Positions 54,182 through 63,056 of a DNA stretch of 64,000 nucleotides are shown here, one piece after another. The notes beneath the pieces were generated by a model, which ran no database searches, was not told the origin of the DNA, and was given only the letters and a program-made list of their open reading frames with translations. The translations under genes were made by a program, and so were the position numbers. Numbering within the stretch: the first letter of the stretch is position 1; each line of letters begins with the position of its first letter. The stretch covers positions 1,498,001 to 1,562,000 of the forward strand of contig NZ_LR134378.1 of the NCBI RefSeq assembly GCF_900637555.1, in the 5' to 3' direction. The DNA comes from Lautropia mirabilis. GTDB lineage: Bacteria > Pseudomonadota > Gammaproteobacteria > Burkholderiales > Burkholderiaceae_E.

Positions 54182-54236
54182 CTATCGATACAATGAAATA
54201 AATAAATTTGCCGTATCGATAGGACACTCCTATACT
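54182..54236 (+). promoter_or_regulatory. dps promoter with overlapping inverted repeat
   Basis: TTGCCG (54208-54213) and TATACT (54231-54236) have 17 bp between them. CTATCGATAC (54182-54191) and GTATCGATAG (54213-54222) are exact inverted copies 21 bp apart, the second overlapping the promoter. ATAG-N7-CTAT (54219-54233) also resembles half of an OxyR site. A regulator binding here would block or modulate dps transcription. Confidence 0.6.
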
Positions 54237-54339
54237 GCCTTCCATCGTGCAGGGCAGCCCGGGCCCGCCGGAAGGCCAAGGGCGCCGGGACTGGAAGCAC
54301 TGCATGGCAACCCTCCCAATTCTCGACAGGAGTTCAAAC

Positions 54340-54807
54340 ATGGGCATCAACATCGGCATGACCGACAAGCAACGCGAAACCGTGGCCAAGGGCCTGTCCA
54401 AACTGCTGGCAGACTCCTACAGCCTGTACCTGAAGACCCACAACTACCACTGGAACGTCACCGGCCCGCAGTTCAACTCGCTGCACACCATGTTCGAGAC
54501 CCAGTACACCGAACTGGCCGCTGCCGTGGACGAGATCGCCGAGCGCATCCGCGCTCTGGGCCACCTGGCTCCGGGTTCGTACACCGAGTTCGCCAAGCTC
54601 TCCAGCATCAAGGACGGCGACAACACCAAGTCCGCCAACGAGATGATCAAGGATCTGGTGGAAGGCCAGGAAGCCGTGGTGCGTACCTGCCGCGAGATCT
54701 TCCCGGCAGCCGACGAGGCTGGCGACGAACCCACCGCCGACCTGCTGACCACCCGCATGCAGCTGCACGAGAAGAACGCCTGGATGCTGCGCTCGCTGCT
54801 GGCATGA
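54340..54807 (+). CDS. dps: DNA-protecting ferritin-like protein Dps
   Basis: A 155-aa ferritin-like protein. The inter-subunit ferroxidase centre is seen in HNYHWNVTGPQFNSLHTMFETQY and in the following ELAAAVDEIAERIRALG. It oxidises iron with peroxide and shields DNA as a dodecamer. SD ACAGGAG precedes ATG 54340, 9 bp on. The promoter carries a separate inverted repeat and a partial OxyR-like pattern. Confidence 0.93.
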   Translation: MGINIGMTDKQRETVAKGLSKLLADSYSLYLKTHNYHWNVTGPQFNSLHTMFETQYTELAAAVDEIAERIRALGHLAPGSYTEFAKLSSIKDGDNTKSANEMIKDLVEGQEAVVRTCREIFPAADEAGDEPTADLLTTRMQLHEKNAWMLRSLLA

Positions 54808-54871
54808 GGCTATCCAGGGCATGAGCGGGGAAGGGGCGTGGCTGCGTCCATGATCCTTCCGTGACCCCCTG

Positions 54872-54901
54872 CAGGGCCATCCGGGAAACCGGGTGGCCCT
54901 G
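54872..54901 (+). terminator. Terminator after dps
   Basis: CAGGGCCATCCGG pairs with CCGGGTGGCCCTG (one G-U pair) around a GAAA tetraloop and is followed by TTTG. It lies 65 bp after the dps stop. Confidence 0.75.
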
Positions 54902-55044
54902 TTTGCGTCATGGGGCCTCATGGCGAAGACGGGTGTTGCAGCCGGGGTGTTGCGTTTGCCGCAGCGCCTCGGCCGTTCGTCCTGCTGCGAGCGGGCCCGC
55001 CGGTTTGGGATCGACCGAAGCGGTGGTATCATCCACATGATCGT

Positions 55045-55120
55045 GGGGACGTAGCTCAGCTGGGAGAGCGCGGCGTTCGCAATGCCGAGGTCGGGAGTTC
55101 GATCCTCCTCGTCTCCACCA
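55045..55120 (+). tRNA. tRNA-Ala (anticodon CGC)
   Basis: A 76-nt cloverleaf: acceptor GGGGACG / CGTCTCC with the alanine identity pair G3-U70, D-arm GCTCAGCTGGGAGAGC, anticodon loop TTCGCAA (CGC, reading GCG codons), T-arm with GTTCGATCC, and an encoded CCA end. A Rho-independent terminator follows 13 bp later. Confidence 0.95.
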
Positions 55121-55133
55121 CCCCCATGCCAAA

Positions 55134-55159
55134 GGGCCGGCTTCATGCCGGCCCTTTTT
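55134..55159 (+). terminator. Terminator after tRNA-Ala
   Basis: GGGCCGGC / GCCGGCCC with a TTCAT loop followed by TTTTT. Confidence 0.92.
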
Positions 55160-55249
55160 CGTTTTGGGGTTGGCGAGAGGCGCGGCAGACGATCTAACCT
55201 TGTTCATATGACATGAGGGGATCTCCCGCCCTGAATAATTTATGGGTGC

Positions 55250-55810
55250 ATGGCGATGTTGGAAACGGAACGATTACGCCTGCGGCAGTGGAGGGATGAG
55301 GATTACTCTGCGTATGCCCGGCTGAGCGCAGACCCGATGGTGATGCGCTACTTCCCCAGTACTTTGTCCGAGCAGCAGAGCCATGAACAGGCTGATAAGT
55401 TTCGTTCGCTGATAGCAGAAAGGGGCTGGGGGGTGTGGGCGGTGGAGTCAAAGGCCAGCGGCGAGTTTATCGGGATATCCGGTTTGAACCCCCTGGCTGG
55501 TGACAGTGGAATTCCCCATGCACCGCTGACGGAGATCGCCTGGCGCATTCTGGCTGCTGACTGGGGAAAGGGCTATGCGCCTGAAGCAGCAAGGCGGGTC
55601 TTGCAGTTTGCCTTTGAAGAGCTGGCGCTGGACGCTGTGTACGCCTTTACGGCACAGGTCAATATGCCATCACGGCGGGTCATGATCAAAGTCGGCATGA
55701 GAAATACCGGCGAGGACTTCAATCACCCCAAGCTGGAAAGCGGTCATGAGCTTGAACGACACTGCCTTTACGTCCTGACCAAGGAGCGCTGGTTGGCAAC
55801 CAATCGCTAG
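55250..55810 (+). CDS. RimJ/RimL-type GNAT acetyltransferase
   Basis: A 186-aa [19 protein letters not shown] opens the fold, [22 protein letters not shown] is the acetyl-CoA-binding motif A, and [13 protein letters not shown] the motif B helix. It acetylates an amine on a protein or small molecule; the substrate is unknown. Base composition is lower in GC than its neighbours, which may mean recent acquisition. An alternative ATG lies at 55256. Confidence 0.85.
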   Translation: MAMLETERLRLRQWRDEDYSAYARLSADPMVMRYFPSTLSEQQSHEQADKFRSLIAERGWGVWAVESKASGEFIGISGLNPLAGDSGIPHAPLTEIAWRILAADWGKGYAPEAARRVLQFAFEELALDAVYAFTAQVNMPSRRVMIKVGMRNTGEDFNHPKLESGHELERHCLYVLTKERWLATNR

Positions 55811-55992
55811 TTTCCCGGGCCAGGCGGTCGAGCTCATCGCAGCCCAGCCTTGCGCCTGCGGCGAATCTTGTTCCAATGTCCGCATATTCTGCGGAGAATG
55901 AAGAACGATCAGCCGTGCCATCGCGACCGGCAGCGGCCCGCTCTCCTACAATAGCTGCTTCCCTGACTCGTATCCGATTGCTGCCTTCTATC

Positions 55993-57399
55993 ATGACGAC
56001 TGCTCCCAAGGATTCTGCTTCCGTGTCTGCTGCTGCTGGCGGCGTTTCCTCCTGGTCGCCCGAGAGCTGGCGCACGCATCCGGCCCGGCAGATGCCGACC
56101 TATCCGGACCAGGGGCGCCTGGACGCGGTGTGCGGGCAGCTGCGTGCCTTTCCGCCGCTGATCTTTGCGGGTGAGGTGCAGGTGCTGCGGGGGCAGCTGG
56201 CCGAGGTGGCGGCGGGGCGGGCTTTCCTGCTGCAGGGGGGCGACTGTGCCGAGAGCTTCGACATGCTGGATGGCGATGCGGCGCGCGAGACCTTCCGGGT
56301 GCTGCTGCAGATGTCGGTGGTGCTGACGTATGCGGCGGCGCAGGCAGTGGTGAAGGTGGGGCGTATTGCGGGGCAGTATGCCAAGCCGCGTTCGGCCGAT
56401 ACCGAGACGCGGGACGGGGTGACGCTGCCCAGCTATCGTGGCGACATCATCAATGGCGGGGCGTTCACCGAGGCGGACCGGGTGCCGCAGCCGGAGCGGC
56501 TGCTGCGCGCCTATTCGGCCAGCGCAGCCACGCTGAACCTGCTGCGGGCGTTGGCGGGCGGCGGTTTTGCCGACCTGCACCAGCTGCATGCCTGGACGGC
56601 GGATTTCGTGCGGGAGAGCCCACAGGGGCAGCGCTATCAGGAGCTGGCCGACCGGATCGGCGAGGCGCTGGCCTTCATGCGGGCCTGTGGCGTGCTCGAT
56701 GGCGCCGGGTCGTCGCTGAACCGGGTGAATTTCTACACCTCGCACGAAGCGCTGCTGCTGCCGTATGAAGAGGCGCTGACGCGACCGGGCGAGGGGCCGC
56801 ATCAGGGCCGCTGGTTCGGGGCCTCGGCCCACATGCTGTGGCTGGGCGAGCGCACGCGCCAGCTGGATGGGGCGCACATCGAGTACCTGCGCGGCATTCA
56901 CAACCCCATTGGCGTGAAGGTGGGGCCCACGGCCACGCCCGATGAAGTGCTGGGGCTGATGCAGGCGCTGGATCCGAATCAGGAGCCGGGTCGGCTGGTG
57001 CTGATCACGCGCATGGGGGCCGGCAAGCTGCCGAAGCACCTGCCGGCGCTGGTGCGGGCGGTGAAGGCCAGCGGTCGTCCGGTGATCTGGAGCTGCGACC
57101 CGATGCACGGCAATACCGTGACCAGCTCCAACGGGCTGAAGACGCGCGACTTCGGCAACGTGGTGCAGGAGGTGCGCGAGTTCTTCGCGGTGCACGAGGC
57201 CGAAGGCACGATTGCCGGCGGCCTGCACGTGGAGCTGACCGGCCAGGACGTGACCGAGTGCCGGGGTGGCGGACAGAACCTGACGGACGAGAGCCTGCAG
57301 GAGCGCTACACCAGCGCCTGCGATCCGCGGCTCAATGGCTCGCAGAGCCTGGAACTGGCCTTCCTGGTGGCGGATCTGCTGAAGGCGCAACGCCGCTGA
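55993..57399 (+). CDS. Class II DAHP synthase
   Basis: A 468-aa 3-deoxy-7-phosphoheptulonate synthase of the plant/actinobacterial class II fold. Conserved: [59 protein letters not shown] and [10 protein letters not shown]. It condenses PEP and erythrose-4-phosphate, the first step of the shikimate pathway that feeds pheA-hisC-tyrA. ATG 55993 is chosen; the upstream frame to 55876 reads through low-conservation sequence. Confidence 0.94.
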   Translation: MTTAPKDSASVSAAAGGVSSWSPESWRTHPARQMPTYPDQGRLDAVCGQLRAFPPLIFAGEVQVLRGQLAEVAAGRAFLLQGGDCAESFDMLDGDAARETFRVLLQMSVVLTYAAAQAVVKVGRIAGQYAKPRSADTETRDGVTLPSYRGDIINGGAFTEADRVPQPERLLRAYSASAATLNLLRALAGGGFADLHQLHAWTADFVRESPQGQRYQELADRIGEALAFMRACGVLDGAGSSLNRVNFYTSHEALLLPYEEALTRPGEGPHQGRWFGASAHMLWLGERTRQLDGAHIEYLRGIHNPIGVKVGPTATPDEVLGLMQALDPNQEPGRLVLITRMGAGKLPKHLPALVRAVKASGRPVIWSCDPMHGNTVTSSNGLKTRDFGNVVQEVREFFAVHEAEGTIAGGLHVELTGQDVTECRGGGQNLTDESLQERYTSACDPRLNGSQSLELAFLVADLLKAQRR

Positions 57400-57415
57400 G
57401 GCGCGCGTTTCCCCG

Positions 57416-58372
57416 ATGAAAGCGCTGTTTGATGCCATCCTGTTCGCCGTGGGCGTGACCCTGCCCAGCGTGCTGTTGCTGGGGTTTGGCGTGGTGATGC
57501 GCCGCACGGGGCAGGTGGATGCGGCTTTTGCGGCGAAAGCCTCCCGGCTGGTCTTCAACTACGGGCTGCCATGTCTGCTGTTTCATGAGCTGATGAGCAG
57601 CGAGATCCGTTACGGCCAGGAAGCCGTCATGCTGGCCGCGGGGGTCAGCACGACGCTGCTGCTGTACCTGGGGGCGGAGCTGTACGCATGGCGCTTCGTG
57701 CCGGAGGTGCGCGACAAGGGCGTGTTCGTGCAGGGGGTATTCCGCAGCAACATGGCGATCATGGGGCTGGCCTTCGTGCAGAACGCCTACGGCAATGCCG
57801 GGCTGCCGTCGGGGGCGGTCTATGTGGGCGTGGTCACGCTGCTCTACAACGTGCTGTCAGTGATCACGCTCAGTCGTTCCGGCGCGCGGGCAGGTCGCCG
57901 CCGCTGGCTGCATATCGGTCGCAACATCGTCACCAACCCGCTGATCGTGGCCATCGTGTCGGCACTGCTGCTGCAGCGGCTGAATATCGATCTGCCCAGG
58001 CCCGTCATGCAGACGGCGCGCTACATGGCCAACATTGCGCTGCCCATGGCGCTGATCTGCGCCGGTGCCACCTTCGATGTCCGCTCGGTACTGGATACTT
58101 CCGGCATCTCGTTGCAGGCCAGTATCGGCCGACTGGTGGTGGCCCCGTTGACGGCCGTGGCGGTGGGGCTGGCCTTCGGGCTGCGAGGCATCCCCATGGG
58201 GGTGCTGTTCCTGATGTGTGCGATGCCGGTGGCAGCGGCCAGCTATGTGATGGCCAAGGCCATGGGCGGCAATGACGTGGCGGCTGCCAACATCGTGGGC
58301 ATCACCACGTTTGGCGCCATGTTCTCGGCGGCGATCGGCATCACGGTGTTGCGCAGCACGGGGCTGATGTAA
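57416..58372 (+). CDS. AEC-family permease (auxin efflux carrier type)
   Basis: A 318-aa inner-membrane transporter with ten predicted helices. VLLLGFGVVMRRTGQVDAAFAAKASRLVFNYGLPCLLF is the N-terminal repeat, and the second half contains NIALPMALICAGATFD and PVAAASYVMAKAMGG. Members export organic acids such as malate; the substrate is unknown here. It starts 16 bp after the DAHP synthase stop and may be co-transcribed. Confidence 0.88.
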   Translation: MKALFDAILFAVGVTLPSVLLLGFGVVMRRTGQVDAAFAAKASRLVFNYGLPCLLFHELMSSEIRYGQEAVMLAAGVSTTLLLYLGAELYAWRFVPEVRDKGVFVQGVFRSNMAIMGLAFVQNAYGNAGLPSGAVYVGVVTLLYNVLSVITLSRSGARAGRRRWLHIGRNIVTNPLIVAIVSALLLQRLNIDLPRPVMQTARYMANIALPMALICAGATFDVRSVLDTSGISLQASIGRLVVAPLTAVAVGLAFGLRGIPMGVLFLMCAMPVAAASYVMAKAMGGNDVAAANIVGITTFGAMFSAAIGITVLRSTGLM

Positions 58373-58456
58373 GGGGGACGAAGGCGGGCACGAGTCGCGC
58401 GCTTTACAGCGGCGTGCTTGGCGGCTCGTGCATGGCCCATGTCGGGCGCCGTTCGT

Positions 58457-59680
58457 TCAGTGAGTCACTGCAGGCTGTCCGCCGGTGGCCACCACGTCCA
58501 CTTCCACCGTGATGTGCACCAGCTCGGGATGCGCGCTCAGCAGTCGGCGGAAGTAGTCGGGGGCAGGGCGGGGCTGCCAGCCGGCGTCGGTGCCGTGATG
58601 CTGCCCGCCTTCCGTTGTGGATCCGGTGGCATCCTGCGGGCAGCAGTCTTTGGCAGGGACATCCGCCACGGGAGGAGGCGTCGTCACTGTGGGGGACGCC
58701 ACCTGCAGGGCCACGATGCAGGCGTACTTGTCATTGGCGACCCGCCACAGGTGCAGGTCCTGCACCTTCACCGGCATGGCGGCCCCGGTCAGCGTGCGGG
58801 CGATGCGCTCGGTCAGCGGGTTGTCCATCTCGGCATCCAGCAGCACGAGGGCGCAGTCGCGCAGCAGCCCCTTGGCCCAGACGCCCACCAGCACGGCGCC
58901 GACGATGCCCATCAGTGGGTCCAGCCAGCTGGCCCCCCACCATTTGCCGCCAAACAGGGCCAGAATGGCCAGAATGGAGGTGGCCGCGTCGGTCAGCACG
59001 TGGATGTAGGCGGCGCGCAGGTTCAGGTCGGCGTGGGCGCCATGCGCGTGGTCATCGTGTCCATGGCTGGTCGCATGGGCGTGGTCATGGTCGTGGTCGT
59101 GGTCGTGGTCGCTGTGCCGATGGTCGGAGCTGTGGGCATGGGCATCGGCAGCGTGGTGCGCATGATGATCATGGTCGTGCGCGTGCCCGTGGGAGTGACC
59201 GTGGTGGTGATGGTCGTCTTTCAGCATCCAGGCGCTCACCAGGTTCACGGCCAAGCCCAGCACGGCGGTGGCGATGGCCTGGTCATAGCCGATGGGCAGT
59301 GGATTGACCATGCGCTCCACCGATTCCACCAGCATGGTGACGGCCACGCCCACCAGCAGCAGTGCGCTGGTGTAGCCCCCCAGAATCTCCATTTTCCAGG
59401 TGCCGAAGGCAAAGCGACGGTCCCGGGCATAGCGGGCGGCCATGCGGTAGGCAAAGACGGTCAGCCCCAGGGCGAAGGCGTGGGAGCTCATGTGCCAGCC
59501 GTCGGCCATCAGCGCCATGGAGTTGAAGATCCAGCCACCGGCGATTTCCAGCACCATCACCACCAGCGTCAGCCACATCACCCAGCGGGTGCGTCGCTCG
59601 GCCACAGGGTTGCCCTGGGTGAAGGAATGGATGACCTCGCAGTTGGCGGGGGCGGGCGAAGGGGTTTCGGTCGGTTTCAT
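58457..59680 (-). CDS. dmeF: Cation diffusion facilitator, DmeF type (Co/Ni efflux)
   Basis: A 407-aa CDF antiporter with six helices and a C-terminal cytoplasmic domain. The first helices hold the metal site SMALMADGWHMSSHAFALGL, and the second site is in AAYIHVLTDAATSILAIL. Between helices 4 and 5 is a long histidine/aspartate-rich loop (HHHHGHSHGHAH and DHDHDHDHAH), which binds metal. DmeF enzymes export cobalt and nickel. It is divergent from dmeR with the operator between them. The C-terminal part has an extra Cys-Cys-rich insertion (KDCCPQD). Confidence 0.92.
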   Translation of the reverse strand: MKPTETPSPAPANCEVIHSFTQGNPVAERRTRWVMWLTLVVMVLEIAGGWIFNSMALMADGWHMSSHAFALGLTVFAYRMAARYARDRRFAFGTWKMEILGGYTSALLLVGVAVTMLVESVERMVNPLPIGYDQAIATAVLGLAVNLVSAWMLKDDHHHHGHSHGHAHDHDHHAHHAADAHAHSSDHRHSDHDHDHDHDHAHATSHGHDDHAHGAHADLNLRAAYIHVLTDAATSILAILALFGGKWWGASWLDPLMGIVGAVLVGVWAKGLLRDCALVLLDAEMDNPLTERIARTLTGAAMPVKVQDLHLWRVANDKYACIVALQVASPTVTTPPPVADVPAKDCCPQDATGSTTEGGQHHGTDAGWQPRPAPDYFRRLLSAHPELVHITVEVDVVATGGQPAVTH

Positions 59681-59706
59681 GCGTCTTCCCGTTGAACGCT
59701 TTATAC

Positions 59707-59722
59707 TATACCCCAGTATAGA
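59707..59722. promoter_or_regulatory. DmeR operator between dmeF and dmeR
   Basis: CTATAC-CCCA-GTATAG: an inverted repeat around a C-tract, the pattern bound by RcnR/DmeR-type repressors. It lies in the 68-bp divergent gap and TATACT-like sequences overlap it, so metal-free DmeR should shut both genes. Confidence 0.85.
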
Positions 59723-59748
59723 TAACCCTACTCACGGTGCACTGATTC

Positions 59749-60024
59749 ATGTCCCACACCATTCGAGACAAGAAGGCCCTGCTGACGCGCGTGCGCCGCA
59801 TCGCCGGTCAGGCCGCTGCGCTGGAAAAGGCGCTGGAGCAGGAAAGCGAATGCGCGGCCATCCTGCAGCAGATCGCAGCCATTCGCGGGGCGGTCAACGG
59901 GCTGATGGGGCAGGTGCTGGAACACCACATCCGCGAGCACCTGGGGGCGACGGACAGCACGCCCCAGCAGCGGCAGCAGGACCTGGAGGTGGTGGTGACG
60001 GCGCTGCGCTCGTATCTGAAGTGA
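59749..60024 (+). CDS. dmeR: RcnR/DmeR-type metal-sensing repressor
   Basis: A 91-aa all-helical CsoR/RcnR family protein. His3 (MSHT), a cysteine near residue 36 (ESECAA) and His60/His64-like positions in EHHIREHL match the cobalt/nickel-binding ligands of RcnR. It represses dmeF until metal binds. It is divergent from dmeF with the operator in between. Confidence 0.9.
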   Translation: MSHTIRDKKALLTRVRRIAGQAAALEKALEQESECAAILQQIAAIRGAVNGLMGQVLEHHIREHLGATDSTPQQRQQDLEVVVTALRSYLK

Positions 60025-60230
60025 GCGGGGGCGCGGCTGCACGTGCCGCCTGGAGGGGAAGGCAGCTCGGGTAGGGCGGGGCTCCACGCGGTACCCGGAT
60101 CGACGGAGGTTCAAGGAGGACGGCCCGAACAGGGCGGAACGAGGGAGCCAGCTTCTGATCTTTCGTGTTGTCGCCGTGGCTCTTTGGGGATGGCCCTGCC
60201 GGGTACTGCGCCGCTCGCTATCATGTCAGG

Positions 60231-61382
60231 ATGAATATCCTGAATGCTCTCTGGCCAATCCTGCTGGCCCTGGCCGCAGGGGTCGTGTTCGGTCGGCTGG
60301 CGCCCCAGGCGCTCTGCAGCCGGCTCATCGGCATGATTGCCCCCCTCATCTGGCTGATGCTCTTTCTCATCGGCCACGAGTTTGGCGAGGTGCTGTTCTC
60401 GTCGGGGTCGGTGGGGCGCATTCTGGGCATTTCGGCGCTCTTCGCACTGGCCACCACCCTGGTGCCCGGCCTGCTGGTGCTGGCTTCACGGCGCTGGCTG
60501 ACCCGTTGGCGCCAGCGCCTGTCGGTGCTGAATCCCGCACGTGTCCCGAAAGCGCGGGCAGGCGGGGAGGTCGCGCAGGGTGGGGCGGTGAGCGAGCCTG
60601 CCGTACCTGAGAGGCTTTCCGACGACAGGCTTCCCGAGGGAGCGGCCTTGCAGGAAGCGAAAGCTGCCCCCGAGGCCGGGGCACGACCTGGTGCTGAAGG
60701 CGGCTCGGGAGCAGACCTTGGGAGCACGGGTGGAGCCGGTCGGCAGCGCGAGCGCCTGTCGCTGGCCCAGCAGCTGAGTCTGGCCTGGCCGCCGCTGCGC
60801 GAGGCGCTGATCGCGCTGGGCATGGTGGCGCTGGGGGCCTTGCTCTTTCTGGCGCAGCAACACCTTGGCCTGGAGTCACTGGCTCTGCCGTCCAGCAATG
60901 CCTTCCTGCTGCTGATGATCGGCATCATCGGGGCTGATCTGGCCCAGATCCGTCTGAGCCGCCAATGGGTGTCGCCTGCCATGCTGGCGCTGCCCGGGCT
61001 GGTGGTCGTGGGGTCGATGCTGGGCGGTGGGCTGGTGGCGTGGCTGGCCGATGTGCCCCTGAAGGCGGGGCTGGCGCTGTCCAGCGGCTACGGCTGGTTC
61101 TCGCTGTCCAGCGTGATGGTGGCCGAGGCGCTGGGCAAGGCCTACGGCACCATGGCCCTGAGCATCGATCTGCTGCGCGAGCTGCTGGCGTTCGTCATCC
61201 TGTACGCGGTGGGCCGCTGGTGGCCGGTGGTGGGGCTGGCCGCTGCCGGTGCAACGGCCATGGATTCGTCCCTGCCCATCATCAAGCAGGTCTGTTCACC
61301 GTCCGTCATCCCGATGGCCATGGTCAGCGGCTTTCTGCTGACGCTGCTGGCGCCGTTCATGATGAGCCTGTTCCTTGCCTGA
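60231..61382 (+). CDS. LysO family transporter with a large central insertion
   Basis: A 383-aa PF03956 (LysO, lysine export) membrane protein. The first part MNILNALWPILLALAAGVVFGRL holds the N-terminal helices; the conserved second half has LLMIGIIGADLAQIRLSRQW, LSSGYGWFSLSSVMVAEALG and MDSSLPIIKQVCSPSVIPMAMVSGF. Between them, about residues 95-185, lies a hydrophilic Ala/Gly/Glu-rich insertion making it some 80 residues longer than typical LysO. Lysine export is by family membership. ATG 60231 is chosen. Confidence 0.85.
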   Translation: MNILNALWPILLALAAGVVFGRLAPQALCSRLIGMIAPLIWLMLFLIGHEFGEVLFSSGSVGRILGISALFALATTLVPGLLVLASRRWLTRWRQRLSVLNPARVPKARAGGEVAQGGAVSEPAVPERLSDDRLPEGAALQEAKAAPEAGARPGAEGGSGADLGSTGGAGRQRERLSLAQQLSLAWPPLREALIALGMVALGALLFLAQQHLGLESLALPSSNAFLLLMIGIIGADLAQIRLSRQWVSPAMLALPGLVVVGSMLGGGLVAWLADVPLKAGLALSSGYGWFSLSSVMVAEALGKAYGTMALSIDLLRELLAFVILYAVGRWWPVVGLAAAGATAMDSSLPIIKQVCSPSVIPMAMVSGFLLTLLAPFMMSLFLA

Positions 61383-61793
61383 CGGAAGGGGCGTAGCCCG
61401 GAGTTTCCCGGGTAGGGGCTTCCCTGGGCACCTCCTGTCCGGGTCAGGGGCCCCCGCAGCCAGGAAGGCGGATGCTTGCCGGGTCAGGTGTCCTGGGTCG
61501 GGTATGTCCGGGCCAGCTCCCCTGTGCCTGCCACACCCCAGGTGGTCTTGATACATGCGAGTGACATGAATTCACATTATCGATACAAAGGCCTGGTGCT
61601 GGAAAGTCCGGTGACGGAATCGCACTGGATATGACGGCGGCTCATGATCCACATCGGTCGGACATTGTCCTGATGGTGTAGGATGGAAGCAGATGGCGTG
61701 TGGCTTGGCGGCTGCCATCCAGAATAATCCGGATGCGGACGAGGCGTGACGCCGTCCGTATGGTCAATGACCAAACCGAAGCAAGAAGAGACC
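61383..61793. other. Intergenic region upstream of the MarR gene
   Basis: A 411-bp gap. It contains TATCGATACAA (61578-61588), the same eleven bases as the left operator arm of dps, next to a GTGA-N7-TCAC inverted repeat (61561-61575). No gene is visible. The MarR promoter probably lies near 61650-61720 but I could not fix it. Confidence 0.5.
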
Positions 61794-62297
61794 ATGGAAA
61801 TCGATCTTGACCCCAAATATCAGGCCCTTCTGGAAGAAGCGGAACGTCAGGATCTTGCCGATCAGGACAGCATGCGCGTCTGTGCGCAGACGCTGACGCT
61901 GGCGGCAATGATCGATCGGCGTCGCGCGGCGGCGCTGGCTCCCCAGGGGCTGTCGGAAGGGCGCTTCATCCTGCTGTTCCTGCTGGAAGGCCACAAGAGC
62001 GGCCTGCCGCCGCACGTGCTGGCCGATCAGGCCGGGGTGGCGCGCGCCACCATCACCGGGCTGGTCGATGGCATGGTGCGCGACGGGCTGGTGGAGCGGC
62101 ACGGCAACCCGGATGACCGCCGTTCCAACCTGGTGGTGCTCACCCGCAAGGGACGCACGCTGAGCAAGCGCGTCTTCCCGGGGCAGGCCGAGGCGCTGGC
62201 CGAAGCTTTTGCCTCGCTGTCGGCCAACGACCGTCGCCAGCTCTCGCGTCTGCTGGCCAAGGTGTCGGCGAACCTGGTCGAGGACGAGGACGCCTGA
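61794..62297 (+). CDS. MarR family regulator
   Basis: A 167-aa winged-helix dimer. The recognition helix region is GVARATITGLVDGMVRDGLVERHGNPDDRRSNLVVLTRKG with the wing arginine DDRR. Relatives answer to phenolic or oxidant ligands. SD AAGAAGAGACC precedes ATG 61794; ATGs at 61746 and 61767 are in frame but less supported. No obvious target gene is adjacent; a motif upstream is shared with the dps promoter. Confidence 0.88.
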   Translation: MEIDLDPKYQALLEEAERQDLADQDSMRVCAQTLTLAAMIDRRRAAALAPQGLSEGRFILLFLLEGHKSGLPPHVLADQAGVARATITGLVDGMVRDGLVERHGNPDDRRSNLVVLTRKGRTLSKRVFPGQAEALAEAFASLSANDRRQLSRLLAKVSANLVEDEDA

Positions 62298-62313
62298 CCC
62301 GCCCGGCATGAGG

Positions 62314-62357
62314 ACGCCCGTCCTGCCTGCTGCCCTGGCGGCAGGCGGAACGGGCGT
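62314..62357. terminator. Hairpin between convergent marR-type gene and zur
   Basis: ACGCCCGT and ACGGGCGT close a long GC-rich stem with inner pairing CTGCC / GGCAG. Placed between two converging genes, it may end both transcripts; no strong T-run. Confidence 0.55.
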
Positions 62358-62452
62358 TGGCGGGTGATTTTTGTGTCGCCGCGGAAGCCTGGAAGCATCG
62401 CGGCATGAAGCATGGGGGTTTTCCGGGATTCATCCCGGGGCGCGCATGCTGT

Positions 62453-62989
62453 TCAATGAGGGCTGGCCAGACACTGGCGACAGTTGCCCTTGATCTCCAG
62501 ACCGTGGGCCTGGAAGCCATTGAGTGCGTGGATGTGTGCCAGTGAGGCCTGCAGGGTTTCATGCACCTCGGGGTCGCAGATCTCCTTGGCCTGTCCGCAC
62601 CGCTCGCAGATCAGCATCACGGGGGCGCCGTGCTCGTGGTGATCATGGTGGCCGTGCTCGCAGACGATGAAGCTACTGGTGGCGTCCACCTTGTGCACCA
62701 GACCGGATGCCACCAGGAAGTCCAGGGTGCGGTAGATGCTCATGGGCGCAATGCCGGGCTTGATGCTCTGCAGGTTGGAGAGCAGGTCGTAGGCCTTGAT
62801 GCCGCCCGGATGCTGGCGCAGGTGCAGCAGGACCTCGATGCGCAGGGGCGTGAGGCGGCTGCCGCTTTGCTGGCAATGGCGTCGCGCCTCGGCAATGAAG
62901 ACCTGTTCCTCGGGCGCGTGGGCCAGTTCTGCCGCTTTGGGCTGGTCCGGTCGGCCGGAGAGGGCGGCAGTGTGCTTGGCAGGAGGCAT
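62453..62989 (-). CDS. zur: Fur-family regulator, probably Zur
   Basis: A 178-aa Fur-family protein. The DNA-binding part contains RLTPLRIEVLLHLRQHPGGIKAYDLL and PMSIYRTLDFLV; metal sites are in HGHHDHHEHG, CERCGQ and the C-terminal CRQC, the structural zinc cysteines. The spacing resembles Zur more than Fur. It should repress zinc-uptake genes. It is divergent from the signalling protein at 63057 with a 67-bp gap. Confidence 0.85.
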   Translation of the reverse strand: MPPAKHTAALSGRPDQPKAAELAHAPEEQVFIAEARRHCQQSGSRLTPLRIEVLLHLRQHPGGIKAYDLLSNLQSIKPGIAPMSIYRTLDFLVASGLVHKVDATSSFIVCEHGHHDHHEHGAPVMLICERCGQAKEICDPEVHETLQASLAHIHALNGFQAHGLEIKGNCRQCLASPH

Positions 62990-63056
62990 CGCGCTGCAGA
63001 AAGGGAAAGACTCGATGCTTTCAGTTTACCTTGATTTTTGACAATGAAGGGGTGCC

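Noticed and set aside
54182-54233. Full OxyR operator at dps
   Set aside because: Only one ATAG-N7-CTAT half is present; the upstream half does not fit the spacing.
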